Below are positions 7,850 to 16,078 of a stretch of 64,000 nt of DNA, piece after piece (the stretch's first letter is position 1; each line of letters begins with the position of its first letter). A program made the position numbers and the translations under genes. The notes beneath the pieces were generated by a model. That model had not been told where the DNA came from, ran no database searches, and worked only from the letters and a program-made list of their open reading frames with translations. The DNA lies in the NCBI RefSeq assembly GCF_015101885.1, contig NZ_CP062941.1:5022001-5086000 (forward strand), in the 5' to 3' direction. This DNA is from Massilia litorea (GTDB lineage Bacteria; Pseudomonadota; Gammaproteobacteria; Burkholderiales; Burkholderiaceae_D).

Positions 7850-8752
7850 ATGGGAAAGCGGATGAGATGGACGGTCTCTATCCTGGGGGGCCTTGTATTG
7901 CTTGCCCTGCTCATCGGCGCGGCGGCGCACCTGCTCAGCGCCCGCAAATTGCAGCGGACAATTCAGGTGCAGGTCGCGCCAATCGCGCTGCCCAACGACC
8001 CGGCCCGGATCGCGCGTGGCCGCTACCTGTTCAACACCCGCGGCTGCACCGAGTGCCACGGCACGAACGGAGCCGGCAAGACCGTGGTGGACAGCGACGG
8101 CATGCTGGTGGTTGCCCCGAACATCACGCGGGGAGCCAACAGTGCGACGAGCCGCTACACCGTCACGGACTGGGTGCGGACGATCCGCCATGGGGTCAAG
8201 CCGAACGGCCAGCCGGTACTCATCATGCCCAGCGAGGATTATGCCCGCCTCACCGATGAGGACACGGGCGCGCTGGTTGCCTACCTCCAGCAACTTCCCC
8301 CACAACAGGGCGAGCGCAGGCGTATCGAACTCCCGCTTCCAGTCAAGTTGCTCTACGCCGTGGGGGCGATCAAGGACGCGGCCGAGAAAATCGATCACAC
8401 GCTTGCGCCGCCGCGCGCGCAGCGCGCCGCGATGACGGCAGAGTACGGCGCTTATGTGGCGCAAGCCTGTGTCGGCTGCCATGGTGCGCAATTCAGTGGC
8501 GGCGCCATTCCCGGCGCGCCGCCCTCATGGCCGCACGCAGCCAACCTGACACCCGGTCCTGGCAGTGCGATGGCGCGTTACCCCTCGGCCGACAGCTTCG
8601 TCACCATGTTGCGCAGCGGCAAGCGGCCGGATGGCAGCCCCATCAGCCCGGTCATGCCCTTCGACTCGTTCAGCCAGATGAACGACGTCGACGCGCGGGC
8701 GCTGCACGCCTACCTGGTCACGCTTCCACCAAGGCCGGCTGGTCAGCACTGA
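7850..8752 (+). CDS. membrane-anchored di-haem cytochrome c
   Basis: 300 residues. One N-terminal membrane anchor or uncleaved signal (residues 8-29), then two cytochrome c domains with haem motifs CTECH (66-70) and CVGCH (207-211), and candidate axial methionines Met126 (VLIMPSED) and Met269 (SPVMPFDS). The arrangement resembles the cytochrome subunits of periplasmic dehydrogenases (alcohol or sugar), but no dehydrogenase gene lies nearby, so the electron partner is unknown. GGAGG stands seven bases before ATG 7850. It is transcribed divergently from cbpA across about 170 bases. Confidence 0.85.
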   Translation: MGKRMRWTVSILGGLVLLALLIGAAAHLLSARKLQRTIQVQVAPIALPNDPARIARGRYLFNTRGCTECHGTNGAGKTVVDSDGMLVVAPNITRGANSATSRYTVTDWVRTIRHGVKPNGQPVLIMPSEDYARLTDEDTGALVAYLQQLPPQQGERRRIELPLPVKLLYAVGAIKDAAEKIDHTLAPPRAQRAAMTAEYGAYVAQACVGCHGAQFSGGAIPGAPPSWPHAANLTPGPGSAMARYPSADSFVTMLRSGKRPDGSPISPVMPFDSFSQMNDVDARALHAYLVTLPPRPAGQH

Positions 8753-8766
8753 CAAACCCGGCAGGG

Positions 8767-8805
8767 GAAAAAATAAAAGCCCTGCGATGTGCGCATCGCA
8801 GGGCT
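8767..8805 (-). terminator. Rho-independent terminator
   Basis: Stem AGCCCTGCGATG/CATCGCAGGGCT with loop TGCG (8778-8805). On the minus strand it is followed by TTTTATTTTTT, so it serves the gene at 8830-9183 and lies between convergent genes. Confidence 0.85.
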
Positions 8806-8829
8806 GTTGACAGCGGCAAGCTCGCTTGC

Positions 8830-9183
8830 TTACTTATAGTGGGCCTTCAGGTCCGCCATTGCCGTTTTTTCTTTCGCCTCGGCATCCTTCTTGCAAGCCG
8901 ATTCTTCAGCGCCCTTCATTTTCTTGCAGGCTGCCTTCGCCGTTTTCTCGTCGGCCTCGATCTGCTTTTTCGCGGCCTTGTATTGCGCACGCGTCATTTT
9001 CTCCGTGGTCGTCGTCGTGGTCGCGGTCGCGGTCGCCGGCATCGTCGTGGTGCTCTGGACGGTCGTCGTCTTGGCGGTTGCAGGGGTGGCAGGGGTCGCA
9101 GTCGTGGCCGTCTGGCCGGCGGCGAAAGCGGCGCCGGAGATGAGCAACAGCGTGGCGCTTGCAATCTTGAACATCGATTTCAT
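8830..9183 (-). CDS. small exported Thr-rich protein with charged C-terminus
   Basis: 117 residues. A Sec signal peptide (MKSMFKIASATLLLISGAAFA, cleavage after AFA) is followed by a low-complexity Thr/Ala/Pro region and a Lys/Glu/Ala-rich helical tail (about residues 62-117) with two Cys (AACKKMKG, SACKKDAE). The tail resembles small helical periplasmic proteins of Burkholderiales whose role is unknown. It ends at a strong terminator. I do not recognise a named family. Confidence 0.65.
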   Translation of the reverse strand: MKSMFKIASATLLLISGAAFAAGQTATTATPATPATAKTTTVQSTTTMPATATATTTTTTEKMTRAQYKAAKKQIEADEKTAKAACKKMKGAEESACKKDAEAKEKTAMADLKAHYK

Positions 9184-9331
9184 GATTTATCTCCGAATAG
9201 TTTTTAAAGGGGCGAGCAAGTGCTCCCTGCCTTAACGCAATTGTTCGCGGCCGCGTTGACACTCAGGCCAAACAAGCCACAACATTGGCAATTCAACAGT
9301 AAAATCATGGGTTTCCTCCCTCACCCTGCCC

Positions 9332-10732
9332 ATGACTGTCGCCACCCACCAGCCCGCGCCCTCGCCCGTCCGCAATGAAATCGCCACCCTCTGGAAGCTC
9401 TCGTGGCCGATGCTGGTCGGCCAGCTGGCGACCGTCGGCATGGGCGTGGCAGACGTGGCGATGACCGGGCACGTCAGCGCGGCCGAGCTGGCGGCCGTGT
9501 CGCTGGGTGCCTCGGTGTGGTCGATCGTGCTGGTGACAGTCATGGGCATCATGATGTCGATAAATACCGTCGTGGCGCACGAAATCGGCGGCGGGCGCTA
9601 CGACAGGATTCCGCATTCGGTGCGCCAGGCACTGTGGAAGGGCGCGGGCGTCGGCCTGATCGCCTGCTTGGCGACCAACCTGTGCACGCTGCTGTTCGAC
9701 CATATCGGCATGGACCAGCTTGTCGCCGACCGGGCGTCGATGTTCCTGCATGTCATCAGCCTCGGCATGCCGGCCTTTGCCTGCTACCGCGCGCTGTACG
9801 GCTACACGACCAGCATCAACGAAACGAAGCCGATCATGGTGATCGCGATCCTGGGCCTGCTGTTCAATGTCGCCAGCAACTGGCTGCTGGTGTTCGGCAA
9901 GGGGGGCTTTCCCCAGCTGGGCGCGGTCGGCTGTGCGGTGTCGACCTCCGTCGGCATGTGGCTGATGCTGATCGCCATGCTGGTGTGGGTGAAAGTGTCC
10001 CCCGTCTACCGCATGACCTATCCGTTCACGGGCTGGGAAAGCCCGGACTGGAACGAGATCCGCACAATGCTGCGCCTGGGCATCCCGATCGGCGTCACGT
10101 ATTTTGCCGAGGTCAGCGCTTTCGGTTTAATCAGCCTGCTCGTCGCGCGTTTCGGCGTGATCCAGGTCTCGGCACACCAGATCGCACTGAACTTCGCCTC
10201 GCTCGTGTTTATGGTGCCATTGAGCTTCGGCATAGGGTTGCTGACCCGCGTCGGCCAGGCGATGGGCGAAGGCAATCCGGTACGGGCGCAGTTCGTGGCG
10301 CGTGTCGGGGTCGGCATGTCGGTCGCCTTCGGCGTGCTGTCGGCGGCCTGCATCGCCCTCTTCCGCTGGGAAATCGCGCGCGCCTACACTTCGGACCCGG
10401 CGGTGCAGCAAGCCTGCGTGCACCTGTTGCTGTTCGCGGCCCTGTTCCAGCTGTCGGATGCGACCCAGGTCGCCACCGCCTCGGCGATTCGCGGCTACCA
10501 GGTGACGCGTCCGCCGATGATCATCCAGCTGGTCGCTTTCTGGGGCTTCAGCCTGCCGCTGGGCTATATCCTCGGGATCGCGCCAAGCTGGTTCGCCTGG
10601 TCGCCCGCCGCGCCGATGGAGACGACAGGCTTCTGGATCGGCCTCGTGCTGGGACTGACGATTGCCGCCGTCCTGCTGAGCTGGTCGATGGAGCGCCTGT
10701 CGCGCCAGCGGGTATTGGCGGCATCCCGCTAA
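9332..10732 (+). CDS. MATE family multidrug/Na+ antiporter
   Basis: 466 residues with about twelve hydrophobic helices, typical for MATE exporters such as NorM. The first helices hold the conserved pattern LSWPMLVGQLATVGMGVADVAMTGH and the internal repeat near the middle (LRLGIPIGVTYFAEVSAFGLISLLVARFG) starts the second lobe. These proteins expel cationic drugs or metabolites using Na+ or H+ gradients. No Shine-Dalgarno is clear before ATG 9332, but the N-terminus is the family's usual length. No regulator gene adjoins it. Confidence 0.88.
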   Translation: MTVATHQPAPSPVRNEIATLWKLSWPMLVGQLATVGMGVADVAMTGHVSAAELAAVSLGASVWSIVLVTVMGIMMSINTVVAHEIGGGRYDRIPHSVRQALWKGAGVGLIACLATNLCTLLFDHIGMDQLVADRASMFLHVISLGMPAFACYRALYGYTTSINETKPIMVIAILGLLFNVASNWLLVFGKGGFPQLGAVGCAVSTSVGMWLMLIAMLVWVKVSPVYRMTYPFTGWESPDWNEIRTMLRLGIPIGVTYFAEVSAFGLISLLVARFGVIQVSAHQIALNFASLVFMVPLSFGIGLLTRVGQAMGEGNPVRAQFVARVGVGMSVAFGVLSAACIALFRWEIARAYTSDPAVQQACVHLLLFAALFQLSDATQVATASAIRGYQVTRPPMIIQLVAFWGFSLPLGYILGIAPSWFAWSPAAPMETTGFWIGLVLGLTIAAVLLSWSMERLSRQRVLAASR

Positions 10733-10838
10733 TACTGTGGTTTTCCCAGGGCGAAGTCAGTGGTATGTACAGCTTTTACCCTGGGACTCTGGTATCGTCT
10801 CGTCCGTTGCATAAAGCTAACTTTCAACGAGACAAACA

Positions 10839-13058
10839 ATGCGCCTTCTCCTCTGCCTCCTGGCCGCGTTTGCGGCCGCGCCCGCTTCCGCGGAACGCCT
10901 GACGCTCGACCGCATTCACGCGGACCCGTCGCTTGCCGGTCCCGGCGTGAAAAACCTGCGCGTGTCGCCCGACGGCGAGCGCGTGACCTTCCTGCGCGGC
11001 CGCGAGGACAACCAGTTCCAGCAGGACCTGTGGGAATACAACATGAAGGACAAGACCACGCACCGCCTGGTCGACTCCAAAAAGCTGGTGCCGAGCGAGA
11101 ACCTGTCGCTCGAGGAAAAGGCGCGCCGCGAGCGGGCCCGGACCGCCAGCCTGTCCGGCATCCTGACTTACAGCTGGTCGCCCGACGGCAAGCAGCTGCT
11201 GGTGCCGATCGCCGGCGATCTCTACCTGGTCGACGTGGCGAAGCCGGATGCGGCGCGCAAGGTGGCATCGGGTAACGTGCTCGATCCGAAGATTTCGCCG
11301 AAGGGCCGTTACGTCTCCTTCGTGCGCGACCAGAACCTGGTCGTGATCGACCTGAAAACCGGCGCCGAGCGCCAGCTGACCCAGGACGGCAAGGGTACCG
11401 TGCACAACGGCGAAGCCGAGTTCGTGGCGCAGGAAGAAATGGACCAGACGACCGGTTACTACTGGGCGCCGGACGATTCGGGCATTGCTTATAAACGCTA
11501 CGACGAAGCGCCGGTGCCGGTGGCGCGCCGCTTCGAGATCTTTGCCGACCGCACCGAAGTGATCGACCAGCACTACCCTGCCGCGGGCGACCCGAACGTG
11601 CTGGTGGACCTGTTCATCGTGTCTCCGGAAACGGGCGTCTCGCGCAAGGTCGACATCGGCGCAGAGAAAGATATTTACCTGGTGCGCGCCGACTGGAGCG
11701 CGGACAGCAAGACCCTGGTCTACCAGCGCCAGACGCGCGACCAGAAGCGCCTCGACCTGGTCGCCGTGAACGCCGCCACCCTGGCCCAGCGTCCGCTGCT
11801 TACCGAGACCTCGAAGACCTGGGTCAGCATCCACAACGACCTGCACTTCCTGAAGAACCGCCAGGCCTTCATCTGGGCGTCCGAGCGCAGCGGCCGCAAC
11901 CACCTGTATCTCTACGACCTGAACGGCAAGCTGCTGAACCCGATCTCGAGCGGCGAATGGGGCATCGACGACGTGCTGGCCGTGGACGAGGCCGCCGGCA
12001 AGGTGTATGTGTCGTCGAACAAGGATGCCGTCATCGACAAGCAAACCTATGCACTGGCGCTGAACGGCAGCACGGCCGGCAAGCCTGCACGCATCACCGC
12101 CGGCGACGGCTGGCACGAGGCGAAGTTCGCCAACAACGGCAAGATTTTCGTCGACACGTATTCGAGCCCGACGACCCCGCCGCAAGTGTCGATCCGCAAG
12201 GCCGACGGCGCGATGGTGCAATGGCTCGAGCACAATGAACTGAACGCCAGCCACCCGTTCGCAAAGTACATGCCCGACCTGCTGCCGACCGAATTCGGCA
12301 CCATCAAGGCCAAGGATGGCCAGACCCTGTACTACTCGATGATCAAGCCGGCCGGTTTCGATGCGGCGAAGAAATATCCGGTCTTCCTGTTCACTTATGG
12401 CGGCCCGCACTCGCAGCGTGTGACCCGTACCTGGGGCAATTATTTTGACCAGTACATGGCGCAGCAGGGCTTCGTGGTGTTCCGCCTCGATAACCGCGGT
12501 TCGAGCCGCCGCGAACGCGCGTTCACCGACGTCATCTATAACAACCTGGGCAAGAACGAAGTCGAAGACCAGGTCACCGGCATCGACTGGCTGGGCCAGC
12601 AAAGCTTCGTCGATCCGAAGCGCGTGGGCGTGTTCGGCTGGAGCTATGGCGGCTTCATGACCCTGCGCCTGCTGGCGGCAGCCTCGGACAAGATCGCGAT
12701 GGGCGTGTCGGTGGCGCCGGTCACCGACTGGGCGCTGTACGACACCCACTACACCGAGCAGTTCGTCGGCGGCACGCCGAAGTCGGACCCGGACGCCTAC
12801 GCCCGCAGCGGCGTGTTCGCGCACCTGGACGGCCTGAAGTCGCCGCTGCTGCTGGTGCACGGCATGGCCGACGACAACGTCCTGTTCAGCAATACGACGC
12901 GCCTGATCGACGAACTGGTCAAGCGCAACGTGCAGTTCGAGCTGATGACCTATCCGGGCGCCAAGCACGGGATCTCGGGCCGCAGCAGCCAGCGCCACGT
13001 GTATGGCCTGATCGAATCCTTCTTCAAGAAAAACCTGGGCAGTACCGCGGCGAAGTAA
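10839..13058 (+). CDS. S9 family dipeptidyl peptidase IV-like serine peptidase
   Basis: 739 residues, exported (signal peptide to about residue 18, ASA). The N-terminal beta-propeller includes the DPP-IV double-Glu motif FVAQEEMDQTTGYYWAPD that anchors the substrate N-terminus; the C-terminal alpha/beta-hydrolase domain has the triad Ser602 (GWSYGG), Asp678 (GMADDNV) and His710 (GAKHGI). The family removes X-Pro dipeptides from peptides, here probably in the periplasm. Length is normal for bacterial DPP-IV. It is monocistronic, with its own terminator at 13078. Confidence 0.92.
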   Translation: MRLLLCLLAAFAAAPASAERLTLDRIHADPSLAGPGVKNLRVSPDGERVTFLRGREDNQFQQDLWEYNMKDKTTHRLVDSKKLVPSENLSLEEKARRERARTASLSGILTYSWSPDGKQLLVPIAGDLYLVDVAKPDAARKVASGNVLDPKISPKGRYVSFVRDQNLVVIDLKTGAERQLTQDGKGTVHNGEAEFVAQEEMDQTTGYYWAPDDSGIAYKRYDEAPVPVARRFEIFADRTEVIDQHYPAAGDPNVLVDLFIVSPETGVSRKVDIGAEKDIYLVRADWSADSKTLVYQRQTRDQKRLDLVAVNAATLAQRPLLTETSKTWVSIHNDLHFLKNRQAFIWASERSGRNHLYLYDLNGKLLNPISSGEWGIDDVLAVDEAAGKVYVSSNKDAVIDKQTYALALNGSTAGKPARITAGDGWHEAKFANNGKIFVDTYSSPTTPPQVSIRKADGAMVQWLEHNELNASHPFAKYMPDLLPTEFGTIKAKDGQTLYYSMIKPAGFDAAKKYPVFLFTYGGPHSQRVTRTWGNYFDQYMAQQGFVVFRLDNRGSSRRERAFTDVIYNNLGKNEVEDQVTGIDWLGQQSFVDPKRVGVFGWSYGGFMTLRLLAAASDKIAMGVSVAPVTDWALYDTHYTEQFVGGTPKSDPDAYARSGVFAHLDGLKSPLLLVHGMADDNVLFSNTTRLIDELVKRNVQFELMTYPGAKHGISGRSSQRHVYGLIESFFKKNLGSTAAK

Positions 13059-13077
13059 GCCGACATCAACCGAAACA

Positions 13078-13110
13078 GGCCGGACACCGCAGTGGTGCCC
13101 GGCCTTTTTT
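13078..13110 (+). terminator. Rho-independent terminator of the DPP-IV-like gene
   Basis: Stem GGCCGGACACC/GGTGCCCGGCC (one G-U pair) followed by TTTTTT, 20 bases after the stop codon. Confidence 0.9.
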
Positions 13111-13215
13111 GCGTCTTGTTAGCTCAACAGTTGCTTCTGAATCCACACAATTTCTGACAACTCAACAAAAAGTCAACTAAATTGTTGCAGATAAGAGACA
13201 TTTAAAAAAATATTT

Positions 13216-13231
13216 TTGGCGATACATTTGC
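13216..13231 (+). promoter_or_regulatory. probable sigma-54 (-24/-12) promoter
   Basis: TTGGCGATACATTTGC has the invariant GG (13218-13219) and GC (13230-13231) with exactly 10 bases between, and the consensus surrounds TTGGC and TTTGC. It lies in the AT-rich region before the secreted beta-helix gene, about 165 bases from its ATG. Upstream, around 13160-13186, are CAAC/GTTG half-sites that could bind an enhancer protein. The activator is not identified. Confidence 0.55.
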
Positions 13232-13255
13232 CCTCAAATGCATTGTTTTCCTAGG

Positions 13256-13324
13256 AGAATTGTGAATTCTGTACTCGACAGTACAGCATCTTGTAACAAT
13301 TTATGTCCCCCCGGAATTAATTCC
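13256..13324 (+). promoter_or_regulatory. leader with three consecutive palindromes
   Basis: AGAATT-GTG-AATTCT (13256-13270), CTGTACT-CGAC-AGTACAG (13269-13286) and GGAATTAATTCC (13313-13324) follow one another in the expected untranslated leader of the beta-helix gene. They could be RNA hairpins or operator sites; which is unknown. Confidence 0.45.
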
Positions 13325-13396
13325 TCAAGGTATTCTCCGTGTTCCTGATCTAGCGACACGCTTTGAAGCGACACCGCTCCACCTGAGGACACACTA

Positions 13397-14596
13397 ATGC
13401 AAGCCAACCGTAACAGCTCCACCCGTCTCTCCCTCGCCCTCACCGCCGTCGTCCTGGGTGCCGCCATCGCGGCCCCGGCCTCGGCCGCTACCCGCAGCGT
13501 CGGCTATGGCAAGACCTACGCGACGCCGTGCAAGGCCTTTGCCGCCGCCGCCGCAGGCGACGTTATCGAAATCCAGGCCGGCACCTACACTGGCGACGTC
13601 TGCTATATCGCGCCAAGCAACCTGACCATCCGCGGCGTCAATGGCCGTCCAAAGATCGCGGCTGGCGGCAAGAGCGCCGGCGGCAAGGCGATCTGGGTCG
13701 TCAGCGGCAACAACATCACGATCGACAACGTCGAAATGTATGGCGCCAAAGTGGTGGACAAGAACGGCGCCGCGCTGCGCCTGGAAGGCACCAACTTCAC
13801 GATGCGTAACTCGTTCCTGCACGACAACGAGAACGGCATCCTGAGCGGCGTGAATACCGCCAGCACCATCGTCCTCGAGAACAACGAGTTCGGCCACAAC
13901 GGCTACGGCGACGGCTACAGCCACAACGTGTATATCGGCAAGGCCGGCAAGCTGACCTTCCGCTACAACTACTCGCACGACGCCAACGTCGGTCATAACC
14001 TGAAGACGCGCGCGCTGTACAACACCATCGCCTACAACCGCTTCTCGAGCCTGCGTAGCGGCGAAACCGGCAGCACCGCCGCCGGCAAGCCGAGCTACGA
14101 GATCGACGTGCCGAACGGCGGAACGACCTTCATCATCGGCAACGTGATCATGCAGCCAGTGGGCGGCAACAATCCGAACATCGTTGCTTACGGCGAAGAA
14201 GGCGTGAGCGGTTATGCAACCGACCTCTACGTTGTGAACAATACCTTCATCAACGACGAAAGTTCGCGCGGCTATTTCGTGATGGTGGGCGGCGGCGTGA
14301 CCACCCCGGCTAAACTGATCAATAACCTGTTCAGCGGCTATGGCCCGATGAGCACCCAGGCATCCTCGATCAAGACGGCGAACTACCAGGCACTGTCGGT
14401 GGGCTTCGTCAACAAGGCCGCCTACGACCTGCGTCCGCTGGCGAACTCGCTGATCGTCAACGCCGGTGTGGCGCCTGGCAACTCGACAAACGGCTCGTCG
14501 CTCAACGCCGCCGCCAGCTACAAGCACAGCGCGTCGGGCATCAACCGTACCATGCTCGGTACGAAGAACGACATCGGCGCCTACGAAGTTCAGTAA
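13397..14596 (+). CDS. secreted right-handed parallel beta-helix protein
   Basis: 399 residues. Signal peptide MQANRNSSTRLSLALTAVV...ASA (cleavage near residue 31), then repeated beta-helix rungs with the usual pattern of short strands and Asn/Gly turns (ITIDNVEMYG, FTMRNSFLHDNENGI, IVLENNEFGHNGYGDGYSHNVYIG, LTFRYNYSHDANVGHNLKTRA). The segment GYSHNVYIG...NVGHNLKTR resembles the polysaccharide-lyase-like/pectate-lyase-like group, so a carbohydrate role is possible, but catalytic residues cannot be assigned. It ends at AYEVQ with no PEP-CTERM or other sorting tail. GAGG precedes ATG 13397. A likely sigma-54 promoter and a structured leader lie upstream. Confidence 0.8.
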   Translation: MQANRNSSTRLSLALTAVVLGAAIAAPASAATRSVGYGKTYATPCKAFAAAAAGDVIEIQAGTYTGDVCYIAPSNLTIRGVNGRPKIAAGGKSAGGKAIWVVSGNNITIDNVEMYGAKVVDKNGAALRLEGTNFTMRNSFLHDNENGILSGVNTASTIVLENNEFGHNGYGDGYSHNVYIGKAGKLTFRYNYSHDANVGHNLKTRALYNTIAYNRFSSLRSGETGSTAAGKPSYEIDVPNGGTTFIIGNVIMQPVGGNNPNIVAYGEEGVSGYATDLYVVNNTFINDESSRGYFVMVGGGVTTPAKLINNLFSGYGPMSTQASSIKTANYQALSVGFVNKAAYDLRPLANSLIVNAGVAPGNSTNGSSLNAAASYKHSASGINRTMLGTKNDIGAYEVQ

Positions 14597-14620
14597 GCAC
14601 CATTCGGTATCGCTATAAAA

Positions 14621-14653
14621 AAGGCCCCGGCGTGAAAACGCCGGGGCCTTTTT
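14621..14653. terminator. bidirectional terminator between convergent genes
   Basis: AAGGCCCCGGCGT-GAAA-ACGCCGGGGCCTT with A-tract before and T-tract after, so it can serve both the beta-helix gene and the CsbD gene. Confidence 0.92.
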
Positions 14654-14688
14654 CGTTCGCTGCCTGCCGCGCGAAGGCGGCCACGGCA

Positions 14689-14868
14689 TCAGTTGGTGGC
14701 GTCTTTCAGGTTTTCCTTGACGTCGCCATACTTCTCTTGCGTCTTGCCTTCGACCTGGTTCTTCAGGCCCTTGACCTGCTGCTCGGGATTGCCGACCAGC
14801 TTGCCGGCTTCTTCCTGAATCTTGCCACCGATGTCTTGCAGTTTGCCTTCGACTTGGTCCTTGTTCAT
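14689..14868 (-). CDS. CsbD family small stress protein (left copy)
   Basis: 59 residues, starting MNKDQVEGKLQDIGGKIQEE and containing VKGLKNQVEGKTQEKYGDV, the two repeated helices of the CsbD family. Members are abundant, hydrophilic general-stress proteins of unknown mechanism (B. subtilis CsbD is under sigma-B). AAGGAG stands before ATG 14868. A second, diverged CsbD gene lies at 17175-17351 on the same strand, and the IS pair sits between them. Confidence 0.88.
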   Translation of the reverse strand: MNKDQVEGKLQDIGGKIQEEAGKLVGNPEQQVKGLKNQVEGKTQEKYGDVKENLKDATN

Positions 14869-15023
14869 GATGATCTCCTTGCTGGTGAGTTAAGGCGCGG
14901 TCGGATGACGGCGCGATGGGTTCAGATTACGCTCCCGTACGGCTGCCTTCCGTGCGTGCCTTCACATAGCTCGGCAATATCTTGTGCCGCTGAGGGCGCA
15001 CGCCCTGCCCTTCAAAAAATAAA

Positions 15024-16070
15024 GGCGCTGTTCGCGTTAAGTGTGGAATATGCCGATTGCCGCTCGCAGCAAAGCCTCCGGCGTCTTGACGCGAGCGCCG
15101 TCGAGCGCCCAGCGCCAGCCGAGATAGTTGCCGAGGTAACGGCTGGCAATCCCGCGAAATGGCTGCAGCCAGCCGCGCAGGCGGCTGTGATAGGCGTTCA
15201 CGTTCTGGACGTGGATCGCGCCGCGCACCCGGATTCCCGCCTGCAAGTTCACCGTTTGGTGGGTGATACCGGCTTCGCGTGCGAAATGCCGGTAGGCCGC
15301 ATGGGCGTCCGTCACCAGCAACACGTCCGGCTCCAGTCGCACTTTCAAATGATCGTGCAATTGCGCCCGCGTCACCGGCCCCTTGCCGGGGACCCAGTCG
15401 AGCGTCTGGCCGGTCCGGTCGCGTGCGACCAGGATGCACATCTGCTCGTTCGAAATGCCGCGTTTTGTCGCTTTGCCGCCGCGCTTGCGTGGAGGTCGAT
15501 CGAGCGAGCGGGAACCTTTGTGTGATTCGAGCACATACATCTCGTCGGCCTCGGCGATCCCGGCCAGGCGCTGGGGCCGGTCGTTTTGAGTGAGCGCGAG
15601 AAAGCGGTGGCGCCAGCGAAAGCTGGTGGCGCTGGCAACGCCGAGCTGGGCGGCGCTGCGCCGGATGCTGTGCGAGTCGAGCATGCCGCCCAGGTAATCG
15701 AGCCAGCGCCCTTTGTGGCGCAGGCGCGCCAGCGGCGTGCCCGTGAGCGCGTTGCAGGTCCTCCCGCAAGCGCGGCAACGAAAGCGTTGAAGGCCGTTGG
15801 CGCGGCCGTGCTTGTGAAACTGCTGCGCGCCGCAACCGGGACAGGCAAGTCGGGGCGCGCTCGCCTGCTCGATGACGTCCACCGTCCGATCGCGCTTGAC
15901 CGTTGGCAGCAGCAGGCCGAGCAAACGTTCGCGCTGGCGCCGGGTCAGCGCGGCCAGGTTCTTCAGGAAATGCTCGAACTTGCGTGCCTGCATCCGAACC
16001 TCCTCTCAGGTGAAGTCTCATTTGGACCTCAGCCGTTCAAGAAAATTCCACACTTAACGCGAACAGCGCC
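15024..16070 (-). mobile_element. IS1595-family insertion sequence, copy 1
   Basis: 1047 bases with perfect 26-base terminal inverted repeats (15024-15049 and 16045-16070, outer end GGCGCTGTTCGCG) and one transposase gene. It is flanked by AAAATAAA on both sides. It is complete and appears capable of movement. Confidence 0.93.
15037..15993 (-). CDS. IS1595-family transposase, copy 1
   Basis: 318 residues. N-terminal zinc ribbon (CPGCG...CRACGRTC, about residues 51-78) then the ISXO2-like catalytic domain: EADEMYVLES (first Asp), VTDAHAAYR (second Asp) and the segment NVNAYHSRLRGWL that holds the third, Asn-type position of this family. The gene starts at ATG 15993 behind GGAGG; stop codons just upstream exclude a longer protein here. 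The frame is intact. It differs from copy 2 at roughly a dozen residues (for example ITHQTVN versus ITHEAVN). Confidence 0.93.
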   Translation of the reverse strand: MQARKFEHFLKNLAALTRRQRERLLGLLLPTVKRDRTVDVIEQASAPRLACPGCGAQQFHKHGRANGLQRFRCRACGRTCNALTGTPLARLRHKGRWLDYLGGMLDSHSIRRSAAQLGVASATSFRWRHRFLALTQNDRPQRLAGIAEADEMYVLESHKGSRSLDRPPRKRGGKATKRGISNEQMCILVARDRTGQTLDWVPGKGPVTRAQLHDHLKVRLEPDVLLVTDAHAAYRHFAREAGITHQTVNLQAGIRVRGAIHVQNVNAYHSRLRGWLQPFRGIASRYLGNYLGWRWALDGARVKTPEALLRAAIGIFHT

Positions 16071-16078
16071 AAAATAAA

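Noticed and set aside
10824-12998. 724-codon frame antisense to the DPP-IV-like gene
   Set aside because: Long antisense frames are expected in high-GC genes with G/C at third positions; the sense strand encodes an intact S9 peptidase with its triad.
13397-14596. Possible PEP-CTERM protein, given the sigma-54 promoter
   Set aside because: The C-terminus (TKNDIGAYEVQ) has neither the PEP motif nor a membrane helix with basic tail.
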